A DNA stretch of 64,000 nt, taken from NCBI GenBank assembly GCA_940337035.1, contig OW679203.1:29893495-29957494 (forward strand), given 5' to 3'. The notes beneath the pieces are model-generated. The model saw only the letters and a program-made list of their open reading frames with translations. It did no database searches and was not told the DNA's origin. This DNA is from Agriotes lineatus. Its lineage: Eukaryota; Arthropoda; Insecta; Coleoptera; Elateridae. Position 1 is the first letter of the stretch, and each line of letters opens with the position of its first letter. Of the stretch, positions 22,690 through 34,080 are shown in pieces. Made by a program: the position numbers and the translations under genes.

Positions 22690-25600
22690 TAAATACTATA
22701 ACCTTCTACTAAGTACATTAGTTTTTCCAAGACGTGGAAATAGGTAAAAACCCGATTGAATGGGCCGCCTAAAACCGTTTTTTTTCGTATTCCTTTAGTT
22801 CCCCCAATTTACAGCCTTTCTTACAGGAATTTGAAGGGAAAAACCCCAAAAATTAGTCTACTTAAATCTTAAGTATTAACTCAAAAATCCCCGAAATTTC
22901 CTCTTGTTTTAACCGCCTGTAATTCGACAACACTATAGATGCTATTTCAAGTACTTAAATACCTACAAACTTATCTTTTAACCTTATAAGGATACAAATT
23001 AATTATTCCAGTTTTCAAATTTATAAAGTATCAAATATATTCTAACTGTGCCCTGTGTCGAGCACGCATCTGAATGCTCAGATTTCAATAATTTCTGGTA
23101 ACATTCTTCCCCAGTTTCCTGGAATGAAGGCAGCTATGCTATAATTCGCTATGGAATCGGAATTCAGATAATTCAAGGGTTTCCAGTTAAATCTGCAATT
23201 TTAAGAGAAAGTAAGAATATATTTCTTGCAAGCATACATCACAGTTTTTGATCTATTAATGTCAATCACTTTAAGGTTGTGTCGGCTAAGACTAGTTTCA
23301 TCCATTAAAACCGAAGCGAAGCTTAATTTAAAAATAAATGTTCAGTTAATATATCGTCTACATAAATACTGAGTCTCTGTGTTGCTATAGTATGTGTACG
23401 TTGGGTTGCACTCTCAAAAGTAAGTGACTTCAAGTGTTGTGATCAAATTTGGAATGCTATAACTAGCTAATATGACAAAAATTAAAAATAAAGAGGTATA
23501 GGTAGACACATAATTATTAAATTTTGGTTGGCACACAATATCTTAGAGTAGTTGCCACAACCTTTTTAATCAATATTTGAAAGTTATGTATTTTATGAGA
23601 AATTTCCTCCAGTCACAGTATTTATGTGTAATATAACTACACTGTAAGTACGTGTAGCGTTTTTAATCTTTAATATGAGGCTCTAAAGTTCATTTCAGAG
23701 CCAATTGCTCTTTCAAAGCTTTTCTCTTCTCTTATTCTCATACAAATCTCAGGTAGTCAGTAGTTCATAAATCAGATTAAGACCTTTTATTGTGATTCCA
23801 TCAACACTTCCCATTAGCAAAAGCCCAATAAAATACCCGTCTTCGCACTCTAGAACAATCTCTGCAAACCTGGCAACGTCACAGAGTGAAAATAAGCAGT
23901 AACGGGTCCTGTAATTCTGAGAAGGCTCAGGAAAGTTAATCATGAGGAGACATTTGCAACGCTTTTGGGATTCGGGGCACCACTTTGGAATGGAATAACA
24001 GAGGGATGCTCGCAGGCGGCAGTTATCCAAGAAAATATTGACTACGTAAAAGCTAATGCTGGAAGGTGATCACGGGGCGACATAAAAGGCTGTTAACCGA
24101 AGCAGTAAATTCAATTTCGAAAGGATCCACGCCGTTCCGGCGTCCCACTCGCCGACACACCAGGAGAAATATTAGTAATTTGGCTCGTCACGATGATAAA
24201 GACGCTACTTAAGTAATAAACCACAAAGGGAATGCATAATGTGGTGCTGTATTGGTTTATCCCCAAGCTTTCGCTAGGAAACGGCGAAGACGCCGGGAAT
24301 TTGGAAGCCTGATGCGATGCTCCTAATATGAGTTGTGGGATTTTGCTTTTATAATGCAAATATGTTGTTCAGATCGATTCGGAGAATAAATTTATGGTTT
24401 TGTTTTTGTCTTAACCCTATAGAGTTGGTTTTGAGTATATTAAATATATTATGAAGAACTTATTCGTCTTAACCGTTATGAGACTGTCATGAGCTGAGAC
24501 AAGATGAAATTAGTTCGTGCTGTAGTTGTAATTATTAAATTTTGCCCCAGCTGTGGAGACACCAGATTTATTTTGCAGGTAATTTTGATAGCTTAACTAA
24601 AATGCACAGACTGCATACATTTGCAGTTTATTAAATTTCTTTTTCTTCATTTTATCTGTCTGTTTGGTTTTATGTTCACAATAATGCAGTTGCTAGTTTA
24701 GATAATTATTGGTTTAGCTTTTGATAGATCAGGTGTGGGCAGTTACTTATTTAAAACATTTACTAATTGTATATAAAGGCACAGCCCCGGATAGCTGACG
24801 ATGCTTGCTAAAAATCTTATTTTCCCCATATAAAGAAAATTCCTGTAACGTCAAAAACTATGGACCAACTACTCTGCTGTTACAACTATACAAATTGTAA
24901 ATTAACGTAATTAGACAACGATTCGTTAACAAACTATCAGCCAGTTGGGGAAGCTGGCTTTAAAAATGGATACAGCAGAGTCAACTATTTATTGCCTAAG
25001 CCAATTTTTATAGAGATAGCCGACGAATACAAACTCTCACTGTGACGTTAGCGCATGCAAAAATTAAATTTAAACACAATAAGTGCTTTTGAACTTATAC
25101 TCCGCCCACTTTAGTCATAATCGATGCTGCCATAGTGTAGTTTCACCAGCACTGCATTAGAAGGTACCCCGCCGATAGACAGCCTAAAAGATAAAAAAGC
25201 GAAATGCTTAGCTCGTGAAAGACAGTTGAGTCTTAGCGCTCCAGCTTCTCAACCTTAAGCACTAAAGGCGCTCAGGACAACCAAAAAACCCGAATTTCTG
25301 TCAGCCGGAATCCACCCGCCGGTCTAGTTGCCTGTCCGTGAGTTCCGAGGTCAGAGGTCTTTGGTATAATTTTGTGGGCCGAACCGATTCCTTAGTAGGA
25401 AAACTACCTTGCTCCTAACCGATAGCTAAACCTCCTGAGGCCACTCGGCCCTCTTCAACGGCGAGGAAAGTACTGGGTGCCAGAGCAATATGACGTTCTT
25501 TCGATATCTATCCCCACAGTGGCTCCTTTATGATACGTTTTCCTTATTAAGTGGTACCTTAAAATTCCTCCCCATCTTGCTGAGTGCGTCATTCTACCAG

Positions 25601-25980
25601 GAAATGTTTCAGTTGGTAACCCTCACTACTGGGGGCAGTTTTCTTTGAAGGCAGAAATATTTGCGTTTGTCAGTTACTCAATGGCTATTTTATGGTCAAA
25701 TTAGTTTACCGAAACCTCGGTCCCCGTTAGATTACGGTATAGGTCTACTTTATATTCACTTTAGGACGTTCTGCGAGTGTTTCGGTAATTTCCTACCATT
25801 TACTTCCATGATTTAAAATGCATGTATTCGTATCTATGAACAACTGTTTTCATCAGAGACGTGTTAGATATTAACAAAGTTACTCCATACGGTACCTACC
25901 TAATGCTAATGCGTTCTTCTTGTTACGAGGGTAGGTTTATTTTCTACATTTAATTTGTCTAGATTGAAATCCAGTATGAA
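22690..25980. other. Anonymous DNA
   Basis: No gene recognised. A 93-codon minus-strand ORF at 23749-24030 is Cys-rich in its first half (CYSIPKWCPESQKRCKC) but has no supporting splice sites or known motif. 25140-25500 is more GC-rich and may be the 3' part of the R1-like element that follows. Confidence 0.4.
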
Positions 25981-25984
25981 TTTT

Positions 25985-26380
25985 TAAAAATACTCAATTT
26001 TGGTATCTGTGCCACTGCTTGTCCAAACCACTTCGGGAGCGTTGGCGTCACAGCCCGTGATGAGCGGTGGTTCTTTATTTCTGCAACTCCTTGTCGGCTC
26101 TTCCACGACACCTGTAGGTGGTGCTTTAGGTCATCATATTAGAGGTACGTCGATCTGAGGTTATTCTTTTTCGATCTTCCTCCACTTGAAGATACTTTTC
26201 CTGCTATGAAATCCTGCGAATAGAAGTTTGTTAGAGGCAATGGTTTCATAGTGGCTATTAAATAGTCCCTGGGTCTGTCGGTGGAGGTGTCATAAATTAG
26301 CTAAGATTTTTTCAACTACTTAAAAAGGGTTCTTGGTTAACGACAATGTCGCAGCCCTCCATTTTCTTACCTAGAGCAGC
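25985..26380 (-). pseudogene. R1/Jockey-type endonuclease (EEP) remnant
   Basis: The minus strand reads KMEGCDIVVNQEPFL at 26368-26324, matching the strand with the catalytic Glu in the D-I-x-x-x-Q-E-P pattern of apurinic-type endonucleases of non-LTR retrotransposons. About 250 bp later it reads PPLITGCDANAPEVVWTSSG (26070-25990), matching the later G-C-D-x-N-A motif, where the Asp and Asn are catalytic. Several stops and frameshifts lie between. No RT is recognised downstream. The clade is inferred from the G-C-D-A-N-A wording, which is common in R1-like elements. Confidence 0.5.
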
Positions 26381-27239
26381 CGAAGCTATCCTACTGCTAG
26401 AAACGTTTACTTAAACTGCTCTTACTTTCACGTACGCTGTATATGCTTAAACGTCACCGTTATCTGCGTGAAAGACCTTGAATTGAGCCTGTTCCAGGGT
26501 CTTATACAATCCTCCTATTGAGAACGCCAGAATCGCTTTATCTTTTTAGACTTGCGGCTTAATGGTCGAAAATTACCCGAATTTTAGCCTGACGAGTTCT
26601 TCCTGGGGTTTTCAGGGTATCGACACGACGACCCTAGATTCTTGGATTTAACCCTGAGCCAGATTTTCCCCTTCTCAAAGCTTTTCCAGATTCTCTACCG
26701 TCTTCTTCAGCCAGTTTTTAGTGAAATAGTTGCTTCACGTAAAATAATACTCCTCCAGTGTACCTCATTTCTTCAAAGTGTGGTGGATACGAGCTCCATA
26801 AGAAAATCTGGTTCAGCACAAAAATTACTTTGATCTGAATCAAATGCGCGTTCCCCTTATTTAGTAGTTATGGCCTATGGGTATTTCATTTTGCTGCTTT
26901 TGAGATTAAAGTAACGAGGGATTCGAAATTCCTCACTTTATTTTTCCTTATCGTTCTTCCTTTTCTTGTTAAGGTGTCCTCGTGTCAGTTTCCATTTTCT
27001 ACGCTTTCTTGATCATCCTCTTTTGAGATTTTTCTTCGGCTGCAGCCCAACCTTTGACAGTCCAGCTTAAAATAAGTGCCATGAATAGTTTTGAAGCTTC
27101 AATGTAGAAAATCTTAGATACCAAATACAACTAAATATCATAAAATAAACTATGAGTTGAAGGAAAAGGCCTAAAGTGAATTCACTAAAGCACATAAAAA
27201 ACTACGACTAAACTTAATTAGTATAGATGATTATAGGAC

Positions 27240-27730
27240 GATGAAAAAACATTATGACCATTCAAGGACTCCAAAGTTACTAATTTATCTGCTATAATCG
27301 GAAACGTTCCTGTCCCACTAACCGAAAATAAAGTTAAAGATGAATTAATAGCTTCACACTATCCTTGGGGAATTTTATAAGACGGAAAGATATCAAATTC
27401 CACTATCGGCTGCGAATCTCGGCAATATCCAAGAAGGTAATGAAATATTTACCTTAACAAGACGAATTTAAAAACCTTCAGTGCAAAGAATGTGAGTTCT
27501 ACGGACACGTTCAGAATTATTTGCAATTACAAGCACGTTACGTAAGGTCTACAGGTAACCATTTGTATAATAATTGTCCTAGAAGAGCTGGAGAAAATAT
27601 ATAGTGCGCAAATTGCCTAGAAACGTACCACGCAAATTATGAATGATATCACTACTACGACAAGATAAGCCAGAATCAGACCAGAAACAGCAGCTACCGA
27701 ACACAAAATAGATTATACTCCCAAGTAGCT
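27240..27730 (+). pseudogene. Jockey-type ORF1 (zinc-knuckle gag-like) remnant
   Basis: The plus strand keeps LQCKECEFYGHVQNY, a CCHC zinc knuckle with the last Cys lost, then NHLYNNCPR and, after a stop, CANCLETYHANYE, a second degenerate knuckle. The N-terminal part is only traceable in fragments. Paired knuckles of this spacing are typical of the ORF1 nucleic-acid-binding protein of Jockey LINEs. No linked ORF2 of that clade follows. Confidence 0.55.
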
Positions 27731-28134
27731 ACAAGCAAGCAAGGACGTTGCAAATAAGCCATTGTCTCCTAAACAACGCCAAAGACGTATACCCAAAGTC
27801 AGCACAAACGCATTTGATAAAGGACAAGATTCAACTGACTTCATCTCAACCCTATTAAAAAAACCGAATTGAATTTATTACTCATCCCCAAATTAAATTA
27901 AATAATTCTTTTTCTCTACTTACGCTCTTGTTAGACAATGGATCAAAATAATCTCACATTAATTAATAACTTAACAGCGACTAATTGTGATGGCAACGGT
28001 TTTTAAACTCAACATGCAACTTTTATAAAATTTCTGATCCGGCACCAGGTATAGTCTGTATCACACTGTATTACAGAGACTTAACCTATAAGTACTAAAC
28101 ATTTTATAATGCTTGATATTGCGCAACTTTTCAA

Positions 28135-28512
28135 GTGAAGATAGGAGACAACTTCGAGAACAGACAAATACCAGTCAACCGAGAGGTCCGACAAGGAGAT
28201 CCCATTTCTCCAAAATTGTGTACACTCGCACTGGAGAATATATTTAAAAAACTAAATTGGGATCAGACAGGCATTAACATCGACTGCTGCTATCGTTCGC
28301 ATCTGCGTTTTGCGGACGACATCGTTTTAGTTAGTTCAGATATAAACGAAATACAAAATATGCTTAATGAACTGAAATTAACATCACAAGAAGTTGGTTT
28401 AGAAATGAACCTCAACAAAACAAAGGTTACGACACTAGAAAACACACCAATACAAATTGGGAACACGGTTACAAAAAGTGTCCAAGTATGTATATATTGT
28501 AATGGTCTTTAG
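28135..28512 (+). pseudogene. RTE-clade reverse transcriptase fragment
   Basis: An open frame of 125 codons reads VNREVRQGDPISPKLCTLAL then IFKKLNW, HLRFADDIVLVSS and VGLEMNLNKTK. RQGDPISPKLF, HLRFADDIVL and GLxMNxxKTK are the fingers-palm blocks of RTE-type RTs, and the catalytic FADD pair is intact. Upstream endonuclease and downstream thumb are not continuous. The frame decays after 28470, so it is a fragment. Confidence 0.85.
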
Positions 28513-29377
28513 CCCTCAAATCAGCTCTGATTGCAGTACAAGCAAATAACAAATCAAATCACTAAAGCACAGAGTTGTAATAATGCAGGCATCTGAGAAA
28601 ATTCACATAAATTGCCAAATCATAATAACACTGGTATAAATGGCCAATGACATTGATTGTATTCACAGAAATATGGAAACTCAAATTCCGTGTATTGGGT
28701 TTAGCAATATAATTTTAAGCATAATATAATAGATTTGGACAAAGTAGAAGCCGAATCTAAATTAATTGGGAACTGGCACAGAAAGTTCAAGTTAGACACA
28801 GCTTAAAAAAGGAAGCGTAGAAAGTAAAGGCATTAGGGAATGAATAGGAAATGAAAATTTTTAGAATAAAGGTGAAAATAAGAATGACCAGAAAGATAAG
28901 GCAAAGAACATAGAAAAGCCAGGCAAGTCATTTATCACATGCAAATACAAGACTTGGGAATTTGAAGAGATTGCAGTGGCAAGAAATTAGATGGAATTCA
29001 AGTAGCAGGAAATGAGACAATATTGGTGTATTAAAAAACGATTCAGTGTAGTAATAAACAATGGGCATTTAAGTGTTATAAAATCAAGTGAGTGGCGCAT
29101 TAAAACGATGAGAAATGAACAACCCAAAAGACAATAATTTTAGTATGTAAGAAATTGTAATTAAATTATCAAATATGTTAATTTAGTTTATAAGTTGTGT
29201 AATTGTACATGGTTGAACTTCCTGAAGTTAAATTTGTAGACAGTGTTTTGTCAAAAACGACCAACAAAAAGCAATTGTTTTGAATAAATTGGTGAAAGAT
29301 GCCTGATTTTTGCTCTGACTTTAAATAAAGAATTTTAATAGAAAGCATAAAAATATTTAAATAAAAATAGCACTATC
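28513..29377. other. Anonymous AT-rich DNA
   Basis: No gene recognised. Possibly the decayed 3' half of the RTE copy at 28135. Confidence 0.4.
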
Positions 29378-29460
29378 GTGATCAGCGAATTGCACTGTAT
29401 AAGCACAATTGGAGGCAAGATTTTCCACGCACTTGAGTTATTTTTCGTTCTGAGGCGACT

Positions 29461-29649
29461 TTGGCAGAAACGGCTACGAGACCAGCTCCCGCAGAACCAA
29501 TTTGCAGCATCGTGGGAAGGCCTAGAGTGTCAAGATTGTTCCGGCAGCGCCGCACACCAGGTCCCAACACAGCACAGCAGTCCGAGCAGTCCGGGGGCGC
29601 AGATTTCATCCAAGATCACCATAAAGGGGTTGCGACTCCTACGGATGTG
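29461..29649 (+). CDS. Candidate single coding exon, unknown
   Basis: This GC-richer island in AT-rich surroundings is open in one frame: ETATRPAPAEPICSIVGRPR to SGGADFIQDHHKG. It has a fair acceptor before it (CTTTGGCAG near 29468) and a donor after it (GTGAG then GTTAGT near 29649). The composition is Pro/Ala/Gln-rich, as in disordered segments of host proteins. No domain is recognised, and opposite-strand and other-frame ORFs also run through the island, so coding status is uncertain. Confidence 0.25.
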
Positions 29650-29829
29650 AGGTTAGTTTATTATGAAATTTTTATCCGCGCGATTGGAATGAAAATCACA
29701 TCATACCTTAATTACGACCTGGAGAACAAGAAAATCATAAAAGTTCCTGTGCATGGCGAGGTGTTTTCCCAGAATTTGCGAAATAAATCGTCAGTTGGAG
29801 GTCCCAGTAAACAAAAGCAGTTTTAGGCG

Positions 29830-30455
29830 TTCTTTTAGAATGGGCCAATGATAAATTTGACTGAAAAACAATAGAACGATAAGACGTTACTTGAAGGCGC
29901 AATTATTCAAAATCTTACCGTAAAAAAATCTGTTCATTTAATTGCTTAATGATTCAGTTTACACGCGAGCTGACAGGTAACTTGAACTTCTTGTGCGAGA
30001 TTTTGACATTTCAGAATAGCGACGGCGCAGTACGCTTTTTTTTAGATCCCCAGTCCACTTTTCAGTGGCGTACCGTTAAAATGTTAAACTTACAAATTTA
30101 GGAACCTCAGACCCGAGAATTTGAGTTTTTCTTTTCATGTCTCTGTTTTCAAATGAGCTAGCGAAGTTATTGTATCAGATGAATGGATTAAATAAAGGGC
30201 AAACTACCATAAGAATAATTTTCAATTTGGCGTACCCAACAAAATAAGTTAATCAGTCAGTTTGATCATAGCAAATAGTAAAACTAAATATTGTGTGGTG
30301 ACTTATTTTATTTACACATTTTTAATTACATTAATTATCTCGTGCACAGAAGTCATTGCATAAAATATGGTCACACAATTTGTGGGGCTTTTTATAAAAT
30401 CACTAGGCGCTCAATGCTGTTAAAGAATTAAAGTAACGAGCTGTAAAAATTAAAA
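29830..30455. other. Anonymous AT-rich DNA
   Basis: Nothing recognised. Confidence 0.5.
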
Positions 30456-30559
30456 ATAAATAACGTTTTGGGCTCTTGCATATTAATTTGGTGCCCAACG
30501 CTGAAACAAAGAAAAATTTAAAATTAGCAAAACGTGTAGGAGAGTTAAAATTAAAATTA

Positions 30560-30784
30560 AGCCACGTTGTCATCGCATAATTATCTGGCGGGGCTAACGT
30601 AGAGCAGCAAAAGTAGTATTAGCAAAAGCAACTTAATAATTATTTAGCTACTTTAAACCTTGACATAATAATTTGTCGACCCTAAAGGGGGTCTGTTTAA
30701 GAAAATTACGAGGCGCTATACGTTTTTAAATTAAATTAACGGCGAGTTAAATTAAAAATAAGCCACGTTGTCATCGCATAATTA
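30560..30784 (+). repeat. Direct repeats in the leader before gag
   Basis: AGCCACGTTGTCATCGCATA plus ATTA occurs at 30560-30583 and 30761-30784, within a 400-bp untranslated leader where CCCAACGCTG also recurs (30496 and 30797). This is probably the retrotransposon leader just upstream of gag. Confidence 0.65.
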
Positions 30785-30966
30785 AATGTCGATCCCAACG
30801 CTGCGGCAAAAATTTAAGTAACTAAATAAATTGACAGACAGTAGGTAGGTGGAAGTTATTACGATTTAAATTTTTGAAAAGCTTTATTTGTGTGGGTGTT
30901 TTGTCGGTGGGTGTAAGCACTCAAATTCTATCTGTATCAACGAATCAACGAAAAATCGAACACAAA

Positions 30967-31788
30967 ATGACTCGAAGGCAGCAGAAGAAGAATGAAGACG
31001 AGGAACAGCAAACCGAAGAGGTTACGGAGGCACAAGAGCCACCGACCGAACAACAAACACAAGGTGACCAGCCCGAAACACAACAGCCGCAAACGTCAAA
31101 ACAAACACAGGAATTAAGTGGGATTATGGAAGCTATAGTACAAATGAGAAAGGAAGTAGAAACGAGCAGGAAGGAAGCAGAGGAACGTGAGGAGAGATTA
31201 CGAACAGAAGCGGTACAAAGGGACGAAAAATTACAACAAATACTCACCAATAAAATACAAGAGCTCAGACAAGATGCCGAAAGAACGGTACAGAAATTGG
31301 AACAAGAGGCAGCGGAAAGAGAGAATAGGGCAGAGCAACATGCAGAGATCCTGGTCAAAGCGGTGGAAGGAAAATTGGAAAAGAATAAAGAAGAAGTGCA
31401 AGCAAAAATAGACGGGTTAGAAAAGAAACTCGAGGATTTCAAAGAAACAACGAAGGCGGAAATACAACAAGAAGTCTTGCAGAGGGTTGATGAAAGCCTG
31501 AAAAGAAAGGACGAAGAAATTGAAGATAAAATGTTAGCATACAAATAACAACACAGGAAAGGCTGGTTCAACAACAGGATGAAACAGATCAGAAGCTAGA
31601 TAGGTTAAAAACAAGTGCAGAAGAAAAATTCAAGAAAGCAGGCGAGGAAAGGAAGCAAAATGCAACAAAGATCACTATAATAGACAACCGACTTACAAGA
31701 GAGCTACAGGGGATTAATGAAAGATTAGAACACACGCAAGAATACCCTGTTAGTGTGGCACCTCCTAGCTTCAGCACAGAGGTCATGG

Positions 31789-31790
<2 letters not shown>
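30967..31790 (+). pseudogene. Ty3/gypsy-type gag N-terminal half
   Basis: The open frame from ATG 30967 gives about 193 aa, starting MTRRQQKKNEDEE. A Gln/Glu-rich acidic part is followed by a long, strongly predicted coiled coil (heptad-rich blocks such as VQKLEQEAAERENRAE). A frameshift near 31545 moves the reading to KLDRLKTSAEEKF and then SVAPPSFSTEV at about 31750-31785, the short Pro motif that usually precedes the capsid domain in insect Ty3/gypsy gags. The capsid and pol are gone: the sequence runs straight into an (AT)n tract and an RTE fragment. The ORF also continues upstream of the chosen ATG, but that part looks like leader. Confidence 0.55.

Positions 31791-31840
<50 letters not shown>
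31791..31840. repeat. (AT)25 microsatellite
   Basis: Fifty bases of pure AT alternation exactly at the junction between the gag fragment and the RTE fragment. ORFs called across it are artefacts. Confidence 0.98.
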
Positions 31841-31846
<6 letters not shown>

Positions 31847-32435
31847 CTGGGACATTTAATAAAACCTGGAAAACAAAATCCAACAGCTGGGATAAGTAGA
31901 AGAATTAAAATGACTTGGGCTGCAATGGGAAAATTGGGAACAACACTACGAAATGAGAATATCCCAATAAATATTAAAACCAAAGTATTTAATACCTGCA
32001 TCCTCCCGGTGTTAACCTACGGAATGGAGACAATGGCATTAACATCTAAATCAGTAAATAAATTCCGCACAACACAGAGAGCAATTGAAAGAGTAATGCT
32101 GGGTGTAAGTCTTAGAGATCGAATAAGAAACGAAGAAATAAGATGCAAGACAAAAGCAAAAGATGTTATAAAAAGAATAAATCATTTGAAATGGAGTTGG
32201 GTTGGACACGTCGCCAGACAGGAAGAACTAAGGTGGACAAAACGGATTTTAGAATGGAGACCCAGAAGGAATAAAAGAAGTGTAGGTCGTCCGCAACGAA
32301 GATGGATTGACGATGTAAAAGAGAGATTGGGATCGCAATGGCAACACAAGGCAAGAGATAGAGAAGTATGAAAAAGATATGGGGGGGCTTATGTCTAGGA
32401 TTGGACTTCAGAAAGCTGAGAAAGAGGAAGAAGAA
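31847..32435 (+). pseudogene. RTE 3' end: RT thumb/C-terminal domain and tail
   Basis: The frame reads GHLIKPGKQNPTAG, KMTWAAMGKLG, KTKVFNTCILPVLTYGMETM, RAIERVMLGVSLRDRIRN, LKWSWVGHVARQ and SVGRPQRRWIDDV. This is the ordered block set of RTE-clade C-termini. The frame from 31910 to 32371 is intact. The 3' end carries AAGAGGAAGAAGAAGA (32419-32434), the tail reused by the two SINEs. The RT palm is absent: 5' truncation at 31841 next to the AT repeat. Confidence 0.85.
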
Positions 32436-32847
32436 GATATTCCGCCAATCGGAAGTACATAGATGCTTTAATTTCAGTCGCGATCACAACCAAAAGGAAA
32501 CTTAATCACCACCTACTTCACATGAACGCTTTTACAAAAATTTACAGTTTTTTAATTTTCATCCGTATAAAAAAATAATAAAAGACTGCTTGAAGATGAA
32601 ATAGATAAACTTTTTAATAGCGACGAGTTCCCGTTACTGTTAGAAGAGCTAAATGAAAAGAACACATAATATCATGATTGACCACGGTATACTAATATCA
32701 GCTCTAGATTAATTCACTTATTATCCGTACATAGCTGACCACCAACTACATTGGATGTAGTATTACATAAAAATATCTGCAATCCGATACATCAAACAGT
32801 AACAATTGGACTAGACTGTGTTATCTTCCCATAATTATTTGCTTTTC

Positions 32848-33112
32848 TTCTTCCTCTTATTATAGGTCAGTGGCCTATTATGAACCACGGAGTGGTTCTA
32901 TGAGCCCTCTTTACTCGTAAGTCGGGTAGTGGCATGCCTTGTTCGTCGAAAATGGAGGAAAAGTCTCCTTGTTACGGGTTAACGACTACCACAGGTGTGG
33001 TAGCCAGGGAGCGTACCATTTTTAAATTACTAGAGTCGTTGGGAATCTAAGCCGATGCGAGCCGCCTGAAAGGTGAGCATTTTCTCGCTGGGCCACCCGC
33101 TCACACTATTTG
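32848..33112 (-). mobile_element. tRNA-derived SINE 2
   Basis: The minus strand begins AGCGGGTGGCCCAGCGAGA (A-box region), has GGCTTAGATTCCC about 40 bp later (B-box region), then a body, and ends CCTATAATAAGAGGAAGAAG. The body words near the 3' end (gtctgt/ggtcagtggcc on plus, CTCTTAxTATAGG) recur in SINE 1, so the two are related, with different heads. Confidence 0.6.
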
Positions 33113-33885
33113 CTTTTACGAAAGTTTACAAAGAACATCTCTAGCCCCGAAATTAGCCTATGGAAAAACTTAATGTGAAACATTTTTAAAAAACCATAGA
33201 TAAAAGCTGAGATATATTGTTAGGCCCACTTCTAGCTCTTCTTATTACCAAATATTCAGTATCAGCATAAAATTTTGAACACCCAGTAGCAAAAGCGGTG
33301 GTGAATAAATATCAAGTGTGCACAACAGCACGACGCACAGTGGTCCAGAATCGTAAAAACGTGATCGAAAATCAATTTTTCAACTATATTTTAAAAAGCT
33401 GAAAATTTTGTCTAGTATTGTTTTAAAAGTGTACCATCATCTGAGAGACTTATGACTTATTTTGAAGTTGCATTAATTTGTAGCACGCCTTTAAACTATT
33501 TGCGAAGAGAAAGTTATGCGCCAAATAGAGGTTTTTGTCAGACTAATACTAGCTATTACAAAACACATTAGGACAAATTGAGATAGGTAGTCATATTAAG
33601 CATTCTTTGAACTACAATATGCAGAAATTACTTGCATTTTATTTTATACCTAGACTTCTGTAGCAATTAATATTAGAATACTAGTTTTACAACAAATATT
33701 TGGATAAAAATAGTTCTACGACACGGAAGAATTCCGAAGAATTCATTAAATGAGGTTTATCAGGTAGCATAAGGATAGGGGTAGGTAATTACAAAAGCTT
33801 GGTTTGCGCTTTTTTGCGCTTTGGGAAATATTAATTTTTTTCGACTGCGAGTACCGTGCGTTAGCATCAGATCCAAGGTGCAAAG

Positions 33886-33945
33886 ATTTAAATCAACTTG
33901 ATTTAAATCAAGATTTAAATCATGATTTAAATCGTCCGATTTAAT
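33886..33945. repeat. Cluster of GATTTAAATC palindromes
   Basis: Four or five copies of the palindromic core ATTTAAAT with alternating flanks within 60 bp, inside the Transib element. Confidence 0.8.
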
Positions 33946-34064
33946 TATTATTGGCGCCTATTATTTTGACGAGATAGCACATTATTGCATACATAATACA
34001 CAGCAGGGAAGCATTTTCTGATTCCGACAACTGAAGATTTTTTTTTGTTTTTAGACACACAAAC

Positions 34065-34080
34065 GGCCCTTTTCAGGGCC
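34065..34080 (+). promoter_or_regulatory. Histone-mRNA 3' stem-loop inside the Transib element
   Basis: GGCCCT TTTC AGGGCC forms a perfect 6-bp stem with a four-base loop, preceded by ACAAAC and followed by ACCAA. This matches the conserved 3' processing signal of metazoan replication-dependent histone mRNAs. About 15 bases further, CAAAGAATTTC resembles the purine-rich downstream element that pairs with U7 RNA. I see no histone coding sequence upstream within the element. Confidence 0.7.

Noticed and set aside
30945..31574. 209-codon Ser/Cys-rich minus-strand ORF
   Set aside because: Exact antisense shadow of the coiled-coil gag frame; composition is dictated by the Gln/Glu/Lys codons opposite.
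31589..32001. Minus-strand ORFs with repeated Ile-Tyr runs
   Set aside because: They are translations of the (AT)n microsatellite and the antisense of the RTE C-terminus.
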